Of a stretch of DNA of 64,000 bases, positions 43,622 through 52,753 are shown in pieces; the first letter of the stretch is position 1, and the number at the start of each line of letters is the position of its first letter. The notes beneath the pieces were generated by a model, which saw nothing but the letters and a program-made list of their open reading frames with translations, was not told the origin of the DNA and did not search any database. Source of the DNA: Streptomyces wuyuanensis (GTDB taxonomy: Bacteria; Actinomycetota; Actinomycetes; Streptomycetales; Streptomycetaceae). Location of the stretch: contig NZ_FNHI01000024.1 in NCBI RefSeq assembly GCF_900103455.1, forward strand, positions 1 to 64,000, read 5' to 3'. The translations under genes were made by a program, and so were the position numbers.

Positions 43622-43687
43622 GGTGCACGGACGGAGTACGTACGGTGCACGGACGGGTGATGCGTACGGCCCTGACGTACGGTCAGG
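43622..43687 (+). promoter_or_regulatory. Direct repeats and CCTGAC-N5-GTCAGG operator before the TetR gene
   Basis: A 13-bp direct repeat GGTGCACGGACGG occurs at 43622-43634 and 43644-43656, exactly 22 bp (two helical turns) apart. It is followed by a 6-5-6 inverted repeat at 43671-43687. The inverted repeat ends 34 bases before the TetR start, the usual place for autoregulation. Confidence 0.55.
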
Positions 43688-43721
43688 CCCGTCGGCCGGT
43701 GGCGAGCGTACGCTTCGTCCG

Positions 43722-44387
43722 GTGAACACCACGCCGCCGTCACCGCGCCGGCCGCTGACCGAACGCCGCAAGGCCGCGACCCGGCTCGAGATCGCCCGCG
43801 CCGCCGCGGAACTGTTCACCGAACGCGGCCCTGACGACACGTCGGCCGAGGACGTCGCGGACCGCGCCGGGGTGGCCCTGCGGACGTTCTACCGGTACTT
43901 CCGCAACAAGCAGGAAGCCGTCGGGCCGTTGCTGGCCGTGGGCGCCGAACGCTGGCTGGCGCTCCTCGCGGCCGCGGCTCCGGGCACTTCGCTCCCCGAG
44001 ACGCTGGAACGGACCCTCGCCGAGGCGCTCGCGGTCCCGGAGGACGGAACGGCCGTGGGGATGCACCGTACGCGTGCGCTGCTGCGCGCGGTGGTACGGG
44101 ATCCCGCGCTGCGGCCGGTCTGGTACCGGGTCAACCAGGAGTCGGAGGAGCGGCTGGTCCCGGTGCTCGCCATGCTGGCCGGGCCGGACGCCGGCCCGCT
44201 GGAGGCACGGCTCGCCGCGGCGGTCGCCGCGGACGCGCTGCGGATCGGGATGGAGGTCTGGGCCGAGTCCGAACCTCCGCCCGGGACTGCCGGCGCCGGG
44301 TCACCGGCGGAACCTGCCGTGCGGTGTCTGCGGGAACTGTCGGGCGGGCTGCGGCCGTTGGCGCCCACGATGCGGCTCACCCGCTGA
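43722..44387 (+). CDS. TetR-family transcriptional regulator
   Basis: A 221-residue regulator, GTG start (VNTTPPSPRRPLTER). The N-terminal helix-turn-helix region is ATRLEIARAAAELFTERGPDDTSAEDVADRAGVALRTFYRYF (residues about 20-60), with the typical FYRYFRNKQE ending. The ligand domain is Ala/Leu-rich and unassigned. No efflux or enzyme gene is divergent from it, so its target is not obvious beyond autoregulation. Confidence 0.9.
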   Translation: MNTTPPSPRRPLTERRKAATRLEIARAAAELFTERGPDDTSAEDVADRAGVALRTFYRYFRNKQEAVGPLLAVGAERWLALLAAAAPGTSLPETLERTLAEALAVPEDGTAVGMHRTRALLRAVVRDPALRPVWYRVNQESEERLVPVLAMLAGPDAGPLEARLAAAVAADALRIGMEVWAESEPPPGTAGAGSPAEPAVRCLRELSGGLRPLAPTMRLTR

Positions 44388-44410
44388 GCGGGCTTCCCCG
44401 AGCACGTCGG

Positions 44411-44938
44411 TCACCCGCCGAGCGAGCGCCCCATGAGCACGTCGTCGACGTACCTGCCGGCCAGGAAGAACTCGCCGGGCAGTACTCCCTCGACGGCGTA
44501 GCCCTCGGACTCGTACAGCCGGCGGGCCGGGGTGTTGTGCCCGAGCACCCGCAGGGTGAGGCGGATCGCGCCCTGCCGGCGTGCGGCGTCACCCGCCGCG
44601 CGCAGCAATGCCCGCGCGACTCCCTGTCCGCGTGCCCAGTCGGCCACCGCGAGCCCCTGGATCTGGCGCACGTGCTGGTTGCAGGAGAGCGGTGTGGGGG
44701 CGCAGAGCCGGAGGTATCCGGCGATTCTTCCGTCACCGATCGCGCCTTGGGTCACGGGCTCGGCGACCAGGTGCTGCTCCGGCGGGTGGGTCTCGTCGAA
44801 GAAGGGCCGGTACGGCGGCAGCGGGCGCGGCTGCACGGCGTGCAGCGTCGACCAGGTGGCGCGGTCGAGCTCGGCGAGCGCGTCGTCGTCGGATCTCTCT
44901 GCCGGACGTATGACGAACGGCGTGCCGGGTTCGGACAT
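44411..44938 (-). CDS. GNAT-family N-acetyltransferase
   Basis: A 175-residue protein starting MSEPGTPFVIRPAERSD. The acetyl-CoA motif is VADWARGQGVARALLRAAGDAA, followed by LRVLGHNTPARRLYESEGY (motif B), typical of GNAT enzymes acting on small molecules or peptides. A GTG three codons upstream is an alternative start. Convergent with the TetR gene (23-bp gap) and divergent from the TIGR01777 gene (34 bp). Substrate unknown. Confidence 0.88.
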   Translation of the reverse strand: MSEPGTPFVIRPAERSDDDALAELDRATWSTLHAVQPRPLPPYRPFFDETHPPEQHLVAEPVTQGAIGDGRIAGYLRLCAPTPLSCNQHVRQIQGLAVADWARGQGVARALLRAAGDAARRQGAIRLTLRVLGHNTPARRLYESEGYAVEGVLPGEFFLAGRYVDDVLMGRSLGG

Positions 44939-44972
44939 GGCGGTCACTCTGTCATGGGGCAGGATGTGACGC

Positions 44973-45875
44973 ATGCGTATTGCTGTGACGGGCGCGAGCG
45001 GTCTGATCGGTTCGGCCCTGGTGCGTTCCCTGCGGGCCGGAGGCCCAGGTGGAGGGCACGAGGTGGTACGGCTCGTCAGGCGGGCGCCTGCGGCCGCCGA
45101 CGAGGTCCGCTGGGATCCCGCGCGGCAGTACGTGGACGCCGCGGGCCTCATCGGCTGCGAGGCGGTCGTCCACCTCGCGGGCGCCGGGGTGGGCGAGCGG
45201 CGCTGGAGCGAGGCGTACAAGAAGGAGATCCGGGACAGCCGGGTGCTCGGCACGGCCGCGCTCGCGGAGGCGCTGGCCTCGCTGGAGGAGCCGCCGCGGG
45301 TGCTGGTGTGCGGCTCGGCGATCGGGTACTACGGCGACACGGGCGACCGCGCGGTCGACGAGAGCTCACCTCCCGGCACGGGCTTCCTCCCCGGTGTCTG
45401 CGAGGAGTGGGAGGCCGCGGCGGCACCGGCCGAGGAGGCGGGCGTGCGGGTGGCGTTCGCCCGCACGGGGCTGGTGGTGGCGCGTGAGGGCGGCGCGTGG
45501 GGCAGGCTCTTCCCCCTGTTCCGCGCGGGTCTGGGCGGGCGGCTGGGCAGCGGAAGCCAGTACTGGAGCTTCATCTCGCTCCAAGACGAGGTCGCGGCGC
45601 TGCGCCACATCGTCGACACGGACACCCTCTCGGGCCCGGTCAATCTGACGGCCCCGGATCCGCTCACCAATCGCGAGGTGACGGCGGCGATGGGCCGGGT
45701 GCTCCACCGTCCGACCCTGTTCACGGTGCCGCCGATCGCCCTGCGGGTGTTTCTCGGCGAGTTCGCGGAGGACGTCCTGGGCAGCCAGCGGGTCCTGCCG
45801 CGGAAGCTCCTCGAATCCGGGTTCGTCTTCTCCCACCCGTCCGTCGACGCGGCGATCCGCGCGGCGCTCGCCTGA
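44973..45875 (+). CDS. TIGR01777-type NAD(P)-dependent epimerase-like protein
   Basis: A 300-residue extended-SDR protein. N-terminal GASGLIGSAL nucleotide motif, VVHLAGAGVGERRWS, the SAIGYYG motif that replaces the usual YxxxK, and a C-terminal DUF1731-like segment (SQRVLPRKLLESGFVFSHP). These match the SulA/YfcH family, whose reaction is not established. ATG start MRIAVTGASG. Mostly standalone. Confidence 0.9.
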   Translation: MRIAVTGASGLIGSALVRSLRAGGPGGGHEVVRLVRRAPAAADEVRWDPARQYVDAAGLIGCEAVVHLAGAGVGERRWSEAYKKEIRDSRVLGTAALAEALASLEEPPRVLVCGSAIGYYGDTGDRAVDESSPPGTGFLPGVCEEWEAAAAPAEEAGVRVAFARTGLVVAREGGAWGRLFPLFRAGLGGRLGSGSQYWSFISLQDEVAALRHIVDTDTLSGPVNLTAPDPLTNREVTAAMGRVLHRPTLFTVPPIALRVFLGEFAEDVLGSQRVLPRKLLESGFVFSHPSVDAAIRAALA

Positions 45876-46250
45876 CGCGGCACGTGCGGGGCCTGCCGGC
45901 CCGCGAACGGTTCACCGGCCCGCCTCCTTCCGTGGACCGTTGCGTACGCCGCGGGCGCGGCGAGACCGACGGAGGCTGCCGGCAGGCGCAGGCGCAGACG
46001 CTGCCCCGGCGGGCCGCTTCGCGCCCGGCGCTTCTGTGCGCGGACCGGTAGCGCGCCCCACGCGCCCCGGCGCGCACGCCGGCCCGAAGCCGGTCGCACG
46101 CCTGTGCCACCCCGTGCTCCCGGGCGCCCGCCGCGCGCGCGTGGATTCCCGCGGCCGGGTTTCTACCCTCGTTCCGAACTTCGGCATTCCGGCCGCCGGT
46201 TGGGGGCATGAGCACCCCACAACAGCCGCGCCGACCTCGGGGAGGGGCAC
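45876..46250. other. Intergenic region without a supported gene
   Basis: A 375-bp GC-rich gap between the TIGR01777 gene and the flavoprotein gene. Alternating CGCG tracts occur near 46120-46142. A good ribosome site (GGGGAGGGG) lies at its right end. I find no convincing hairpin or additional gene. Confidence 0.45.
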
Positions 46251-47585
46251 GTGCTCAGCAGCGCACGCCACGCGGACGTCGTCATCGTCGGAGCCGGGAT
46301 CGCCGGGCTCGCGGCGGCTCATCGGTTGACCAGTGCGGGAGTCACGGTCGTCGTACTGGAGGCCGGACCGAGGGTGGGGGGCCGGACGGCCACCGGGGAG
46401 CTGGACGGGTTCCGGCTCGACCGGACCGTCCAACTGCTCAACACCTCCTATCCGGAGCTCCGCCGCACCCCCGCCCTGACCGGCCTCCCACTGAGCCGGT
46501 TCTCGCCCGGTGTGCTCGTGCACAGCGAGGGCCGGCACCACCGAGCCGGAGAAGTCCTCGGGATGCGCGGGGGCGGTGGCGCGCGGCGCGCGAGGGGCGC
46601 ACTGACTGCGGCGCGCGCCCTGGCAAGCGCCCCCCGGACGCCCCTCGGTGGCGCCTTCGACCAGGCCCGGCTCGCGGCAGCACTCGGACGGCTCGCCGCA
46701 ACCCCGCCCCGGCGGCTGCTGACGCGCCGTGAACTGCCCGCGCACGAGTCGCTGTCCGGCCGCGGCCTGCCCCCGCGCACCGTCCAGACCTTCCTCCGGC
46801 CGCTGCTCAGCGCGCTGCTGGCCGACGCCGAGCTGGTCTCCTCCAGCCGCGCGGCGGACCTCGTGCTGCGCGGTTTCGCCCGTGGCCGGCTCTGCGTGGC
46901 GACGGGCGGCGCCGACAGGCTTCCCCGGTTGCTCGCGGACGCGCTGCCGCCGGGCACCGTGGTCACCGGTGCCCGGGTCACGGAAGCGTCCATCTCCTCC
47001 GTCACCACCGAGGAACACGGCACCTTCACCTGCCGGTCCCTGCTGGTTGCGACGGGAGCCCGGGCGGCTGCGGAGTTGCTCCCGGGACTGCGGGTGCCGG
47101 ACTTCCACCCCGTGACGGTCCTGCACCACTCCGCCCCGGCGTCACCGCTGACCGAGCCGGCCCTGGTGCTGGACGCGGACGGCTCCGGCCCGGTCGCGCA
47201 CACGGCGGTGATGAGCGAGGTCGATCCGTCCCGCGCGCCCGAGGGCAGGGTGCTGGTCACCTCCGCCGTGCTGGGCCGCCCTCCGGCCCGGCTCGACGCA
47301 CGCGTGCAGGCCCATCTCGCCACGCTGTACGGGACGTCCACCGCCGAGTGGGAGCTGCTGGACGTGCACCACGACCCGGAGGCCGTGCCCGCGATGCCCG
47401 CTCCCCACGACCTGCGCCGGCCGGTGCGGCTGCTGTGCGGGCTCTACGTCTGCGGCGCCCACCGGGACACGAGCACCGTCCAGGGCGCGCTGTACTCGGG
47501 GCGCCGGGCGGCGCACGCGGTACTGCGCGACTTCGGCATCCAACCGGAGCTCGCGCCCGCGCTGCTCGGTACGGCCGCGGCCTGA
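46251..47585 (+). CDS. FAD-dependent amine-oxidase/protoporphyrinogen-oxidase-like flavoprotein
   Basis: A 444-residue protein, GTG start (VLSSARHADVVIVG) behind GGGGAGGGG. Dinucleotide site VVIVGAGIAGLAAAHRLTS, then LEAGPRVGGRTAT, the two-part FAD fingerprint of the monoamine-oxidase superfamily. The C-terminal ATG-like FAD motif is YVCGAHRDTSTVQGALYSGR. It could desaturate or oxidise amines, carotenoid-type lipids or related compounds; the substrate is not evident. Convergent with the NsdA-like regulator. Confidence 0.88.
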   Translation: MLSSARHADVVIVGAGIAGLAAAHRLTSAGVTVVVLEAGPRVGGRTATGELDGFRLDRTVQLLNTSYPELRRTPALTGLPLSRFSPGVLVHSEGRHHRAGEVLGMRGGGGARRARGALTAARALASAPRTPLGGAFDQARLAAALGRLAATPPRRLLTRRELPAHESLSGRGLPPRTVQTFLRPLLSALLADAELVSSSRAADLVLRGFARGRLCVATGGADRLPRLLADALPPGTVVTGARVTEASISSVTTEEHGTFTCRSLLVATGARAAAELLPGLRVPDFHPVTVLHHSAPASPLTEPALVLDADGSGPVAHTAVMSEVDPSRAPEGRVLVTSAVLGRPPARLDARVQAHLATLYGTSTAEWELLDVHHDPEAVPAMPAPHDLRRPVRLLCGLYVCGAHRDTSTVQGALYSGRRAAHAVLRDFGIQPELAPALLGTAAA

Positions 47586-47616
47586 CGACCGCGGCCGGCG
47601 TCGGGCGATCAGCCGG

Positions 47617-49068
47617 TCAGCCGAGCGCCGCGACGCGGTCCCGGTAGGTGCGGACCGCCGCCGCGTCGCGGTAGGGCTCCAGCCGGCGCTCGAAGTCGCG
47701 CACGTACTCGATGGCCCGCGCCGACCGCATCTCCGACGCCTGCTGCGCCGCCTCCGCACCCAGTGCGCACGCCTGGTCGAGCTCCCCCAGGCCGAGCCGG
47801 GAGGTGGCGAGGACGACACGGCAGAAGAGCCTGCTGCGCGCGAATCCGGGGGCGCGCAGCTGGAGGGAGCGCTCCGCGTGCTGGACGGCAGCACGGTACT
47901 GCTGCAGGTCGCGGTGGCAGTGCCCGAACTCGTCGGCCAGCTGCGCCTCGTCGAAGAACCGTGCCCAGTGCGGCACGTCGTCCCCCGGCCGGGCGGTGTC
48001 CAGCGTGCGCTCGGCCCGGACGAGCGAGGCCGTGCAGGACCTGACCTCCCCGAGCACGCCGTGGCCACGGGCCTCGACCGCGTGCAGGAGCGCCTGGACG
48101 GCGGGCGGGGCGGAGGAGCCGACGCCCTGCTGGGCGACCCGGGTGAGCTGGACCGCCTCCCGTCCGTGCCCGAGGTAGACGGCCTGCCGGGCCATCGTGA
48201 CCAGCACGTACGCCCCGTAGGCCCGGTCCCCCGCCGCCTGGGCCAGCCGCAGCGCCTGGACGAAGTACCGCTGGGCGAGGCCGTGGGCGGCGATGTCGAA
48301 CGACGTCCAGCCCGCGAGCCGGGTGAGGTCGGCGACGGCCCCGAACAGCCGGCGTCCGGCGCTCTCCCCGTACGTGCCGCGCAGCATCGGCTCGGCCTCG
48401 TGCTCCAGGTAGCGGACGAGCGCCTGGCGGGCGTGCCCGCCGCCGTAGGCGTGGTCGAGGGTCCGGAAGAGCTCGCCCACCGATCGCAGGGCCGCGATGT
48501 CGCCGGGGCTGACGCGCTGGCCCGGGCCCCGGTCGGTGCCGCGCTGCCGCGGCACGGACGTGCGGACGCCCTGGCCCGGCACTCTGACCTGCGCGCCGTT
48601 CTGCGCGGGCTCCCCGCGGCCCACCCGCTCGTCGGCGCGGCCGATCAGCCAGTCGCGGCTCGGGACGACGAGACCGGCCGGGGTGAACGCGATCTTCCGC
48701 AGTTCGGCGTGGCTGCCCGAGTCCTTGCGCCAGAGCCCGCTGACGATGTCCACGGCCTCCTCGGGAGTGGCGGCGAACTCCAGCCCCGCGTACACCGGCG
48801 CACAGGCGTCCAGGCCGAGGTCCTGGGCCGACAGCCGCCTGCCGAGCCGCCGGGTGAAGACCTCGGCGATCAGGGCGGGTGTGGTGCCGCGCGGCTGCTG
48901 CCCGCGCAGCCAGCGCGTCACGGACGTCTTGTCGTACCGCAGGTCCAGGCCGTGCTCCAGGCCGAGCTGGTCGACCCGGCGGGCCAGCCCCGCGTTGGAG
49001 AAGCCCGCTTCCGCGATGAGCGCGGCGAGCTGGCGGTTCGGGGTGCGCTGCGGGGGTCGGTCCGTCAT
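47617..49068 (-). CDS. NsdA-like regulatory protein (HTH plus TPR-like helical repeats)
   Basis: A 483-residue protein. The N-terminal 90 residues hold a helix-turn-helix-like region (NRQLAALIAEAGFSNAGLARRV, KTSVTRWLRGQQPRGTTP). A proline/glycine linker comes near 150-185, then a long TPR-like helical array. It belongs to the same broad family as S. coelicolor NsdA, a negative regulator of sporulation and antibiotic production; equivalence is not implied. AGGAGA lies about 10 bases before the ATG (MTDRPPQRTPNRQL). Divergent from lipB. Confidence 0.85.
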   Translation of the reverse strand: MTDRPPQRTPNRQLAALIAEAGFSNAGLARRVDQLGLEHGLDLRYDKTSVTRWLRGQQPRGTTPALIAEVFTRRLGRRLSAQDLGLDACAPVYAGLEFAATPEEAVDIVSGLWRKDSGSHAELRKIAFTPAGLVVPSRDWLIGRADERVGRGEPAQNGAQVRVPGQGVRTSVPRQRGTDRGPGQRVSPGDIAALRSVGELFRTLDHAYGGGHARQALVRYLEHEAEPMLRGTYGESAGRRLFGAVADLTRLAGWTSFDIAAHGLAQRYFVQALRLAQAAGDRAYGAYVLVTMARQAVYLGHGREAVQLTRVAQQGVGSSAPPAVQALLHAVEARGHGVLGEVRSCTASLVRAERTLDTARPGDDVPHWARFFDEAQLADEFGHCHRDLQQYRAAVQHAERSLQLRAPGFARSRLFCRVVLATSRLGLGELDQACALGAEAAQQASEMRSARAIEYVRDFERRLEPYRDAAAVRTYRDRVAALG

Positions 49069-49338
49069 CAGCTGTGCGGTCTCCTGCCTTCCGGGCCCGG
49101 GTGCGGCCCTCGCAGCCTGGGGGTACCTCCTGTGGTCCCCCCGGGCGCAGCTCTGGGGGAGAAGCTCTGGAGGGAGGAACGGCGCGAATTTAGCGGCCCA
49201 TACCGGCGCAACCGCCGCCTTCGTCCCGCATTCATCCGATCGTGTGAGGATTGAGGGCAGCGCTGACGGGTTCGACACGAGTCGTAGAGTGGCCGGAGCG
49301 TGATGAGTGCACCGTGAACGCTTTAGGGAGGCACAACG

Positions 49339-50190
49339 GTGAGCGAGCTGCGATTTGTCCATCTGGGCTTCGGCGAGGACGCCGTGGAGTACCAGGCGGC
49401 GTGGGACGAGCAGCGCCGTGTGCACGCGGCCCGCTTCGCCGGCGACGTCCCCGACACCTGTCTGCTGCTGGAGCACCCGCCGGTCTACACGGCCGGACGG
49501 CGTACGGAGGACAGCGAGCGGCCGCTGGACGGCACCCCCGTCATCGACGTCGACCGCGGCGGGAAGATCACCTGGCACGGCCCCGGCCAGTTGGTCGGCT
49601 ACCCGATCATGCAGCTGCCCCGGCCCGTGGACGTGGTCGCCCACGTGCGGCGTCTCGAGGAGGCGCTGATCAGGACCTGCGCGGACTTCGGTGTGGAGAC
49701 CTCCCGGGTCGAGGGCCGCAGCGGCGTCTGGGTGCTGGGCGACCCGGTCGAGCAGCGCCCGACGCCGGGCGGGCTGTCGCTGGACTTCGACCCCCGGCTG
49801 CACGACGAGGAGTTCGACCCCCGGCTCAGCGGCCCGGAGTACGCCCCGTCCAACGCCGGCCAGCGCCGCGAGGACCGCAAGCTCGCCGCCATCGGCATCC
49901 GCGTCGCCAAGGGCGTGACGATGCACGGCTTCGCCCTGAACGTGAACCCGGACAACACCTGGTTCGACCGGATCGTGCCCTGCGGCATCCGGGACGCGGG
50001 CGTGGCCTCGCTCGCGAACGAGCTGGGCCGTGACGTGACGATCGCCGAGGTCCTGCCGGTCGTCGAGAAGCACCTCCGCGAGGTGCTGGAGAACGCCGAT
50101 CCGAGGCCGCGGGCCGTGGAGCGCGGGTCCGGCCCGGAGACCGCGACGGAGGCCGCGGGCCCGGCGCCGGAGCCCGCCCCGGCAGCCTGA
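49339..50190 (+). CDS. lipB: Octanoyl-ACP:protein N-octanoyltransferase
   Basis: A 283-residue enzyme that transfers octanoate from ACP to lipoyl domains such as those of the E2 at 35.4-37.2 kb. GTG start (VSELRFVHLGFG) behind AGGGAGG. Motifs: LLLEHPPVYTAGRR, RGGKITWHGPGQLVGYP, the catalytic Lys in RKLAAIGIRV and Cys in IVPCGIRDAG. The last 35 residues are an Ala/Pro/Glu-rich tail. Followed by lipA 102 bp later. Confidence 0.95.
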   Translation: MSELRFVHLGFGEDAVEYQAAWDEQRRVHAARFAGDVPDTCLLLEHPPVYTAGRRTEDSERPLDGTPVIDVDRGGKITWHGPGQLVGYPIMQLPRPVDVVAHVRRLEEALIRTCADFGVETSRVEGRSGVWVLGDPVEQRPTPGGLSLDFDPRLHDEEFDPRLSGPEYAPSNAGQRREDRKLAAIGIRVAKGVTMHGFALNVNPDNTWFDRIVPCGIRDAGVASLANELGRDVTIAEVLPVVEKHLREVLENADPRPRAVERGSGPETATEAAGPAPEPAPAA

Positions 50191-50292
50191 GGAATGCCCG
50201 CCCCTGGCCAGAGGTTGGCCACGGGTGAGGGCATCACAATCAACGGGCGTACCCTGGGGTCCGCCGAGGAATCGAAGTGTAGGGAGCCGGTC

Positions 50293-51282
50293 GTGTCCGC
50301 TGTAGCACCCGACGGACGCAAGATGCTGCGCCTGGAGGTCCGGAACAGCCAGACCCCCATCGAGCGCAAGCCCGAGTGGATCAAGACCCGGGCGAAAATG
50401 GGTCCCGAGTACAACCAGCTGCAGAAGCTCGTCAAGAGCGAGGGTCTGCACACGGTCTGCCAGGAAGCCGGCTGCCCGAACATCTTCGAGTGCTGGGAGG
50501 ACCGCGAGGCCACCTTCCTCATCGGCGGTGACCAGTGCACCCGGCGCTGCGACTTCTGCCAGATCGACACGGGCAAGCCCCAGGCGCTCGACCGCGACGA
50601 GCCCCGCCGGGTCGGCGAGTCCGTCGTCACGATGGACCTGAACTACGCCACGATCACCGGTGTCGCCCGCGACGACCTGGAGGACGGCGGCGCCTGGCTG
50701 TACGCGGAGACCGTGCGCCAGATCCACGCGCAGACGGCGGAGCGCGAGGCCGGCCGCACCAAGGTCGAGCTGCTCATCCCCGACTTCAACGCGGAGCCGG
50801 ACCAGCTGGCCGAGGTCTTCTCCTCCCGCCCCGAGGTGCTGGCGCACAACGTCGAGACGGTGCCGCGGATCTTCAAGCGCATCCGCCCGGGCTTCCGCTA
50901 CGAGCGCTCCCTTAAGGTGATCACGGAGGCCCGCGCCGCCGGACTGGTCACCAAGTCGAACCTGATCCTCGGCATGGGCGAGACCCGCGAGGAGGTCAGC
51001 GAGGCCCTGCAGCACCTGCACGACGCCGGGTGCGAGCTGATCACCATCACCCAGTACCTGCGTCCGTCGGTCCGGCACCACCCCGTAGAGCGCTGGGTGA
51101 AGCCGCAGGAGTTCGTGGAGCTGAAGGAGGAGGCCGACGAGATCGGCTTCTCCGGTGTGATGTCGGGACCGCTGGTGCGTTCCTCGTACCGGGCCGGGCG
51201 CCTCTACCAGCAGGCCATGGACCAGCGCCGGTCCGCCGCCGCGCAGCAGAGCGGGGAGATCGCGGCCGCCCAGGTCGTGTGA
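50293..51282 (+). CDS. lipA: Lipoyl synthase
   Basis: A 329-residue radical-SAM enzyme that inserts two sulfurs into protein-bound octanoyl groups. Both clusters' ligands are present: the auxiliary cluster CQEAGCPNIFEC (Cys56, 61, 67) and the SAM cluster CTRRCDFC (Cys82, 86, 89). The C-terminal RSSYRAG holds the conserved Ser. GTG start (VSAVAPDGRKMLRL) with AGGGAG 6 bases upstream; upstream in-frame codons lack this. Confidence 0.97.
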   Translation: MSAVAPDGRKMLRLEVRNSQTPIERKPEWIKTRAKMGPEYNQLQKLVKSEGLHTVCQEAGCPNIFECWEDREATFLIGGDQCTRRCDFCQIDTGKPQALDRDEPRRVGESVVTMDLNYATITGVARDDLEDGGAWLYAETVRQIHAQTAEREAGRTKVELLIPDFNAEPDQLAEVFSSRPEVLAHNVETVPRIFKRIRPGFRYERSLKVITEARAAGLVTKSNLILGMGETREEVSEALQHLHDAGCELITITQYLRPSVRHHPVERWVKPQEFVELKEEADEIGFSGVMSGPLVRSSYRAGRLYQQAMDQRRSAAAQQSGEIAAAQVV

Positions 51283-51324
51283 ATTCGCGCACAAGAACTT
51301 ACCGGTCAGTAATGGCCGATTCGG

Positions 51325-51370
51325 CGCGGCCCGTACGCGCCCCGCAGGTCGGGGGCGCGTACGGGCCGCG
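51325..51370 (+). terminator. lipA terminator hairpin
   Basis: Perfect 19-bp stem (arms 51325-51343 and 51352-51370) with an 8-base loop GCAGGTCG, 43 bases after the lipA stop. Confidence 0.85.
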
Positions 51371-51516
51371 TCATGCTTCCGGCGGTGCGCGGAAAGGTTT
51401 CATCAGTGTTTGACCGGCGGGTCACGCCCTGGTAACACCAGTCAGTGACTCTGGCTTTACGCACAGCACGCACGCTCCCACCGTTCACCACACCGCCCCC
51501 GAGGGAGACCTCCGCC

Positions 51517-51720
51517 ATGCAGGCCGCGACTTCCGTACGCGCCAACGCCTTCCCGAGCCTCACCCAGGCCCTGCTCGCCGTCGAGTCCGTACTCCTGGGC
51601 GGGGGCCAGCGAACCGCCCGCCGCAACGCCTGGACCGCGGTCATCGAGGACCGCCGCCGCGCCAAGGACCGGGTCGAGGCGCAGCACGTCCTGGAGGCCG
51701 TGGCGACTCGCTCTTCCTGA
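51517..51720 (+). CDS. Small conserved-type protein, 67 aa
   Basis: ATG start (MQAATSVRANAFPSLTQ) with GAGGGAGA upstream. A single basic helical protein: LLAVESVLLGGGQRTARRNAW, then a charged helix RRRAKDRVEAQHVLEAV. No membrane or catalytic motif. It sits 19 bp before the DUF4191 gene and probably shares its transcript. Function unknown. Confidence 0.75.
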   Translation: MQAATSVRANAFPSLTQALLAVESVLLGGGQRTARRNAWTAVIEDRRRAKDRVEAQHVLEAVATRSS

Positions 51721-51739
51721 GGCACGTAAACTTCAGGAC

Positions 51740-52438
51740 ATGGCGAGGAAGGATCAGGCAGAGAACTCTGCGAACCCCGGGCGACTGAAGCAGATCGCCC
51801 TTACCTACAAGATGACCCGACGGGTCGACTCCAAGGTCGGTCTTGTCGTCGCGGGTGTGGGAATCGTCACCTTCGGTGTCTTCCTCGCGATCGGTTTCCT
51901 GATCGACCACCCGATCTATCTGGGCATCCTGGGCTTCCTGCTGGCCTTCCTCGCGATGGCGATCGTCTTCGGACGCCGCGCCGAGCGTGCCGCCTTCGGG
52001 CAGATGGAAGGACAGCCGGGAGCGGCGGCAGCCGTGCTGCAGAACGTGGGCCGAGGCTGGACCACGACCCCTGCCGTCGCGATGAACCGCAACCAGGACG
52101 TCGTCCACCGGGCCGTCGGCCGCGCCGGCATCGTGCTGGTGGCCGAGGGCAACCCGAACCGGGTCAAGACCCTGCTGGCGGCGGAGAAGAAGCGGATGGC
52201 GCGGGTCGCCGTGGACGCCCCGGTGCACGACATCGTCGTCGGCAACGAAGAGGGCCAGGTGCCGCTCAAGAAGCTGCGCACCACGATGACGAAACTGCCC
52301 CGTGTGCTGACCGGGCCGCAGGTGACGCAGACGAACGACCGTCTGCGCGCGATGGGCGACCTGATGAGCAACATGCCGCTGCCGAAGGGCCCGATGCCGA
52401 AGGGCATGCGGATGCCGCGAGGCGGAAAGATGCGCTGA
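51740..52438 (+). CDS. DUF4191 membrane protein
   Basis: A 232-residue protein, ATG start (MARKDQAENSANPGRLKQ). A basic N-terminus is followed by two transmembrane helices (about 33-55 and 58-77). A cytoplasmic domain of about 150 residues is rich in Lys/Arg, ending in a Met/Pro/Lys/Gly-rich tail with PKGPMPKGMRMPRGGKMR. This is the actinobacterial DUF4191 family, commonly found next to lipA. Function unknown. Confidence 0.9.
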   Translation: MARKDQAENSANPGRLKQIALTYKMTRRVDSKVGLVVAGVGIVTFGVFLAIGFLIDHPIYLGILGFLLAFLAMAIVFGRRAERAAFGQMEGQPGAAAAVLQNVGRGWTTTPAVAMNRNQDVVHRAVGRAGIVLVAEGNPNRVKTLLAAEKKRMARVAVDAPVHDIVVGNEEGQVPLKKLRTTMTKLPRVLTGPQVTQTNDRLRAMGDLMSNMPLPKGPMPKGMRMPRGGKMR

Positions 52439-52490
52439 CGCCGTACCTGTCCCCGGCTCCGGCCGCGGACGAGCACGGCTCACGACACAG

Positions 52491-52531
52491 ACGAAGAGGG
52501 CGCCCCGGTCGGACCGGGGCGCCCTCTTCGT
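52491..52531 (+). terminator. DUF4191-gene terminator hairpin
   Basis: Nearly continuous 20-bp inverted repeat (left arm begins ACGAAGAGGGCGCCCCGG) followed by TGTG, 52 bases after the stop. Confidence 0.85.
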
Positions 52532-52540
52532 GTGCGGCGG

Positions 52541-52602
52541 GTGCGGAAGGCGCTGGTGCGGAAGGCGCTGGAGGCGCTGGTGCGGGGATACCGCACCAGC
52601 GC
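52541..52602. repeat. 15-bp tandem repeat running into a 12-bp hairpin
   Basis: GTGCGGAAGGCGCTG occurs twice back to back (52541-52570), followed by a shortened copy. Its end forms a perfect hairpin: GCGCTGGTGCGG (52574-52585), loop GGATA, complement 52591-52602. It may be an additional terminator for the RDD gene, which converges from the right (stop at 52754). Confidence 0.6.
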
Positions 52603-52753
52603 GCGGGGTGCGTGCCCGGCTGACGGGGTCACGCGACTAGGGGGCCGCCTGCGGACGGCCCTGGGCTCACGGTGTGCCCGGAACGCGCTCCGCGGACGGA
52701 CCCGATCCGCTCCCCCGGGCTTTCGCCCGGGCGGCGCAACCGGCGCAGACGCG

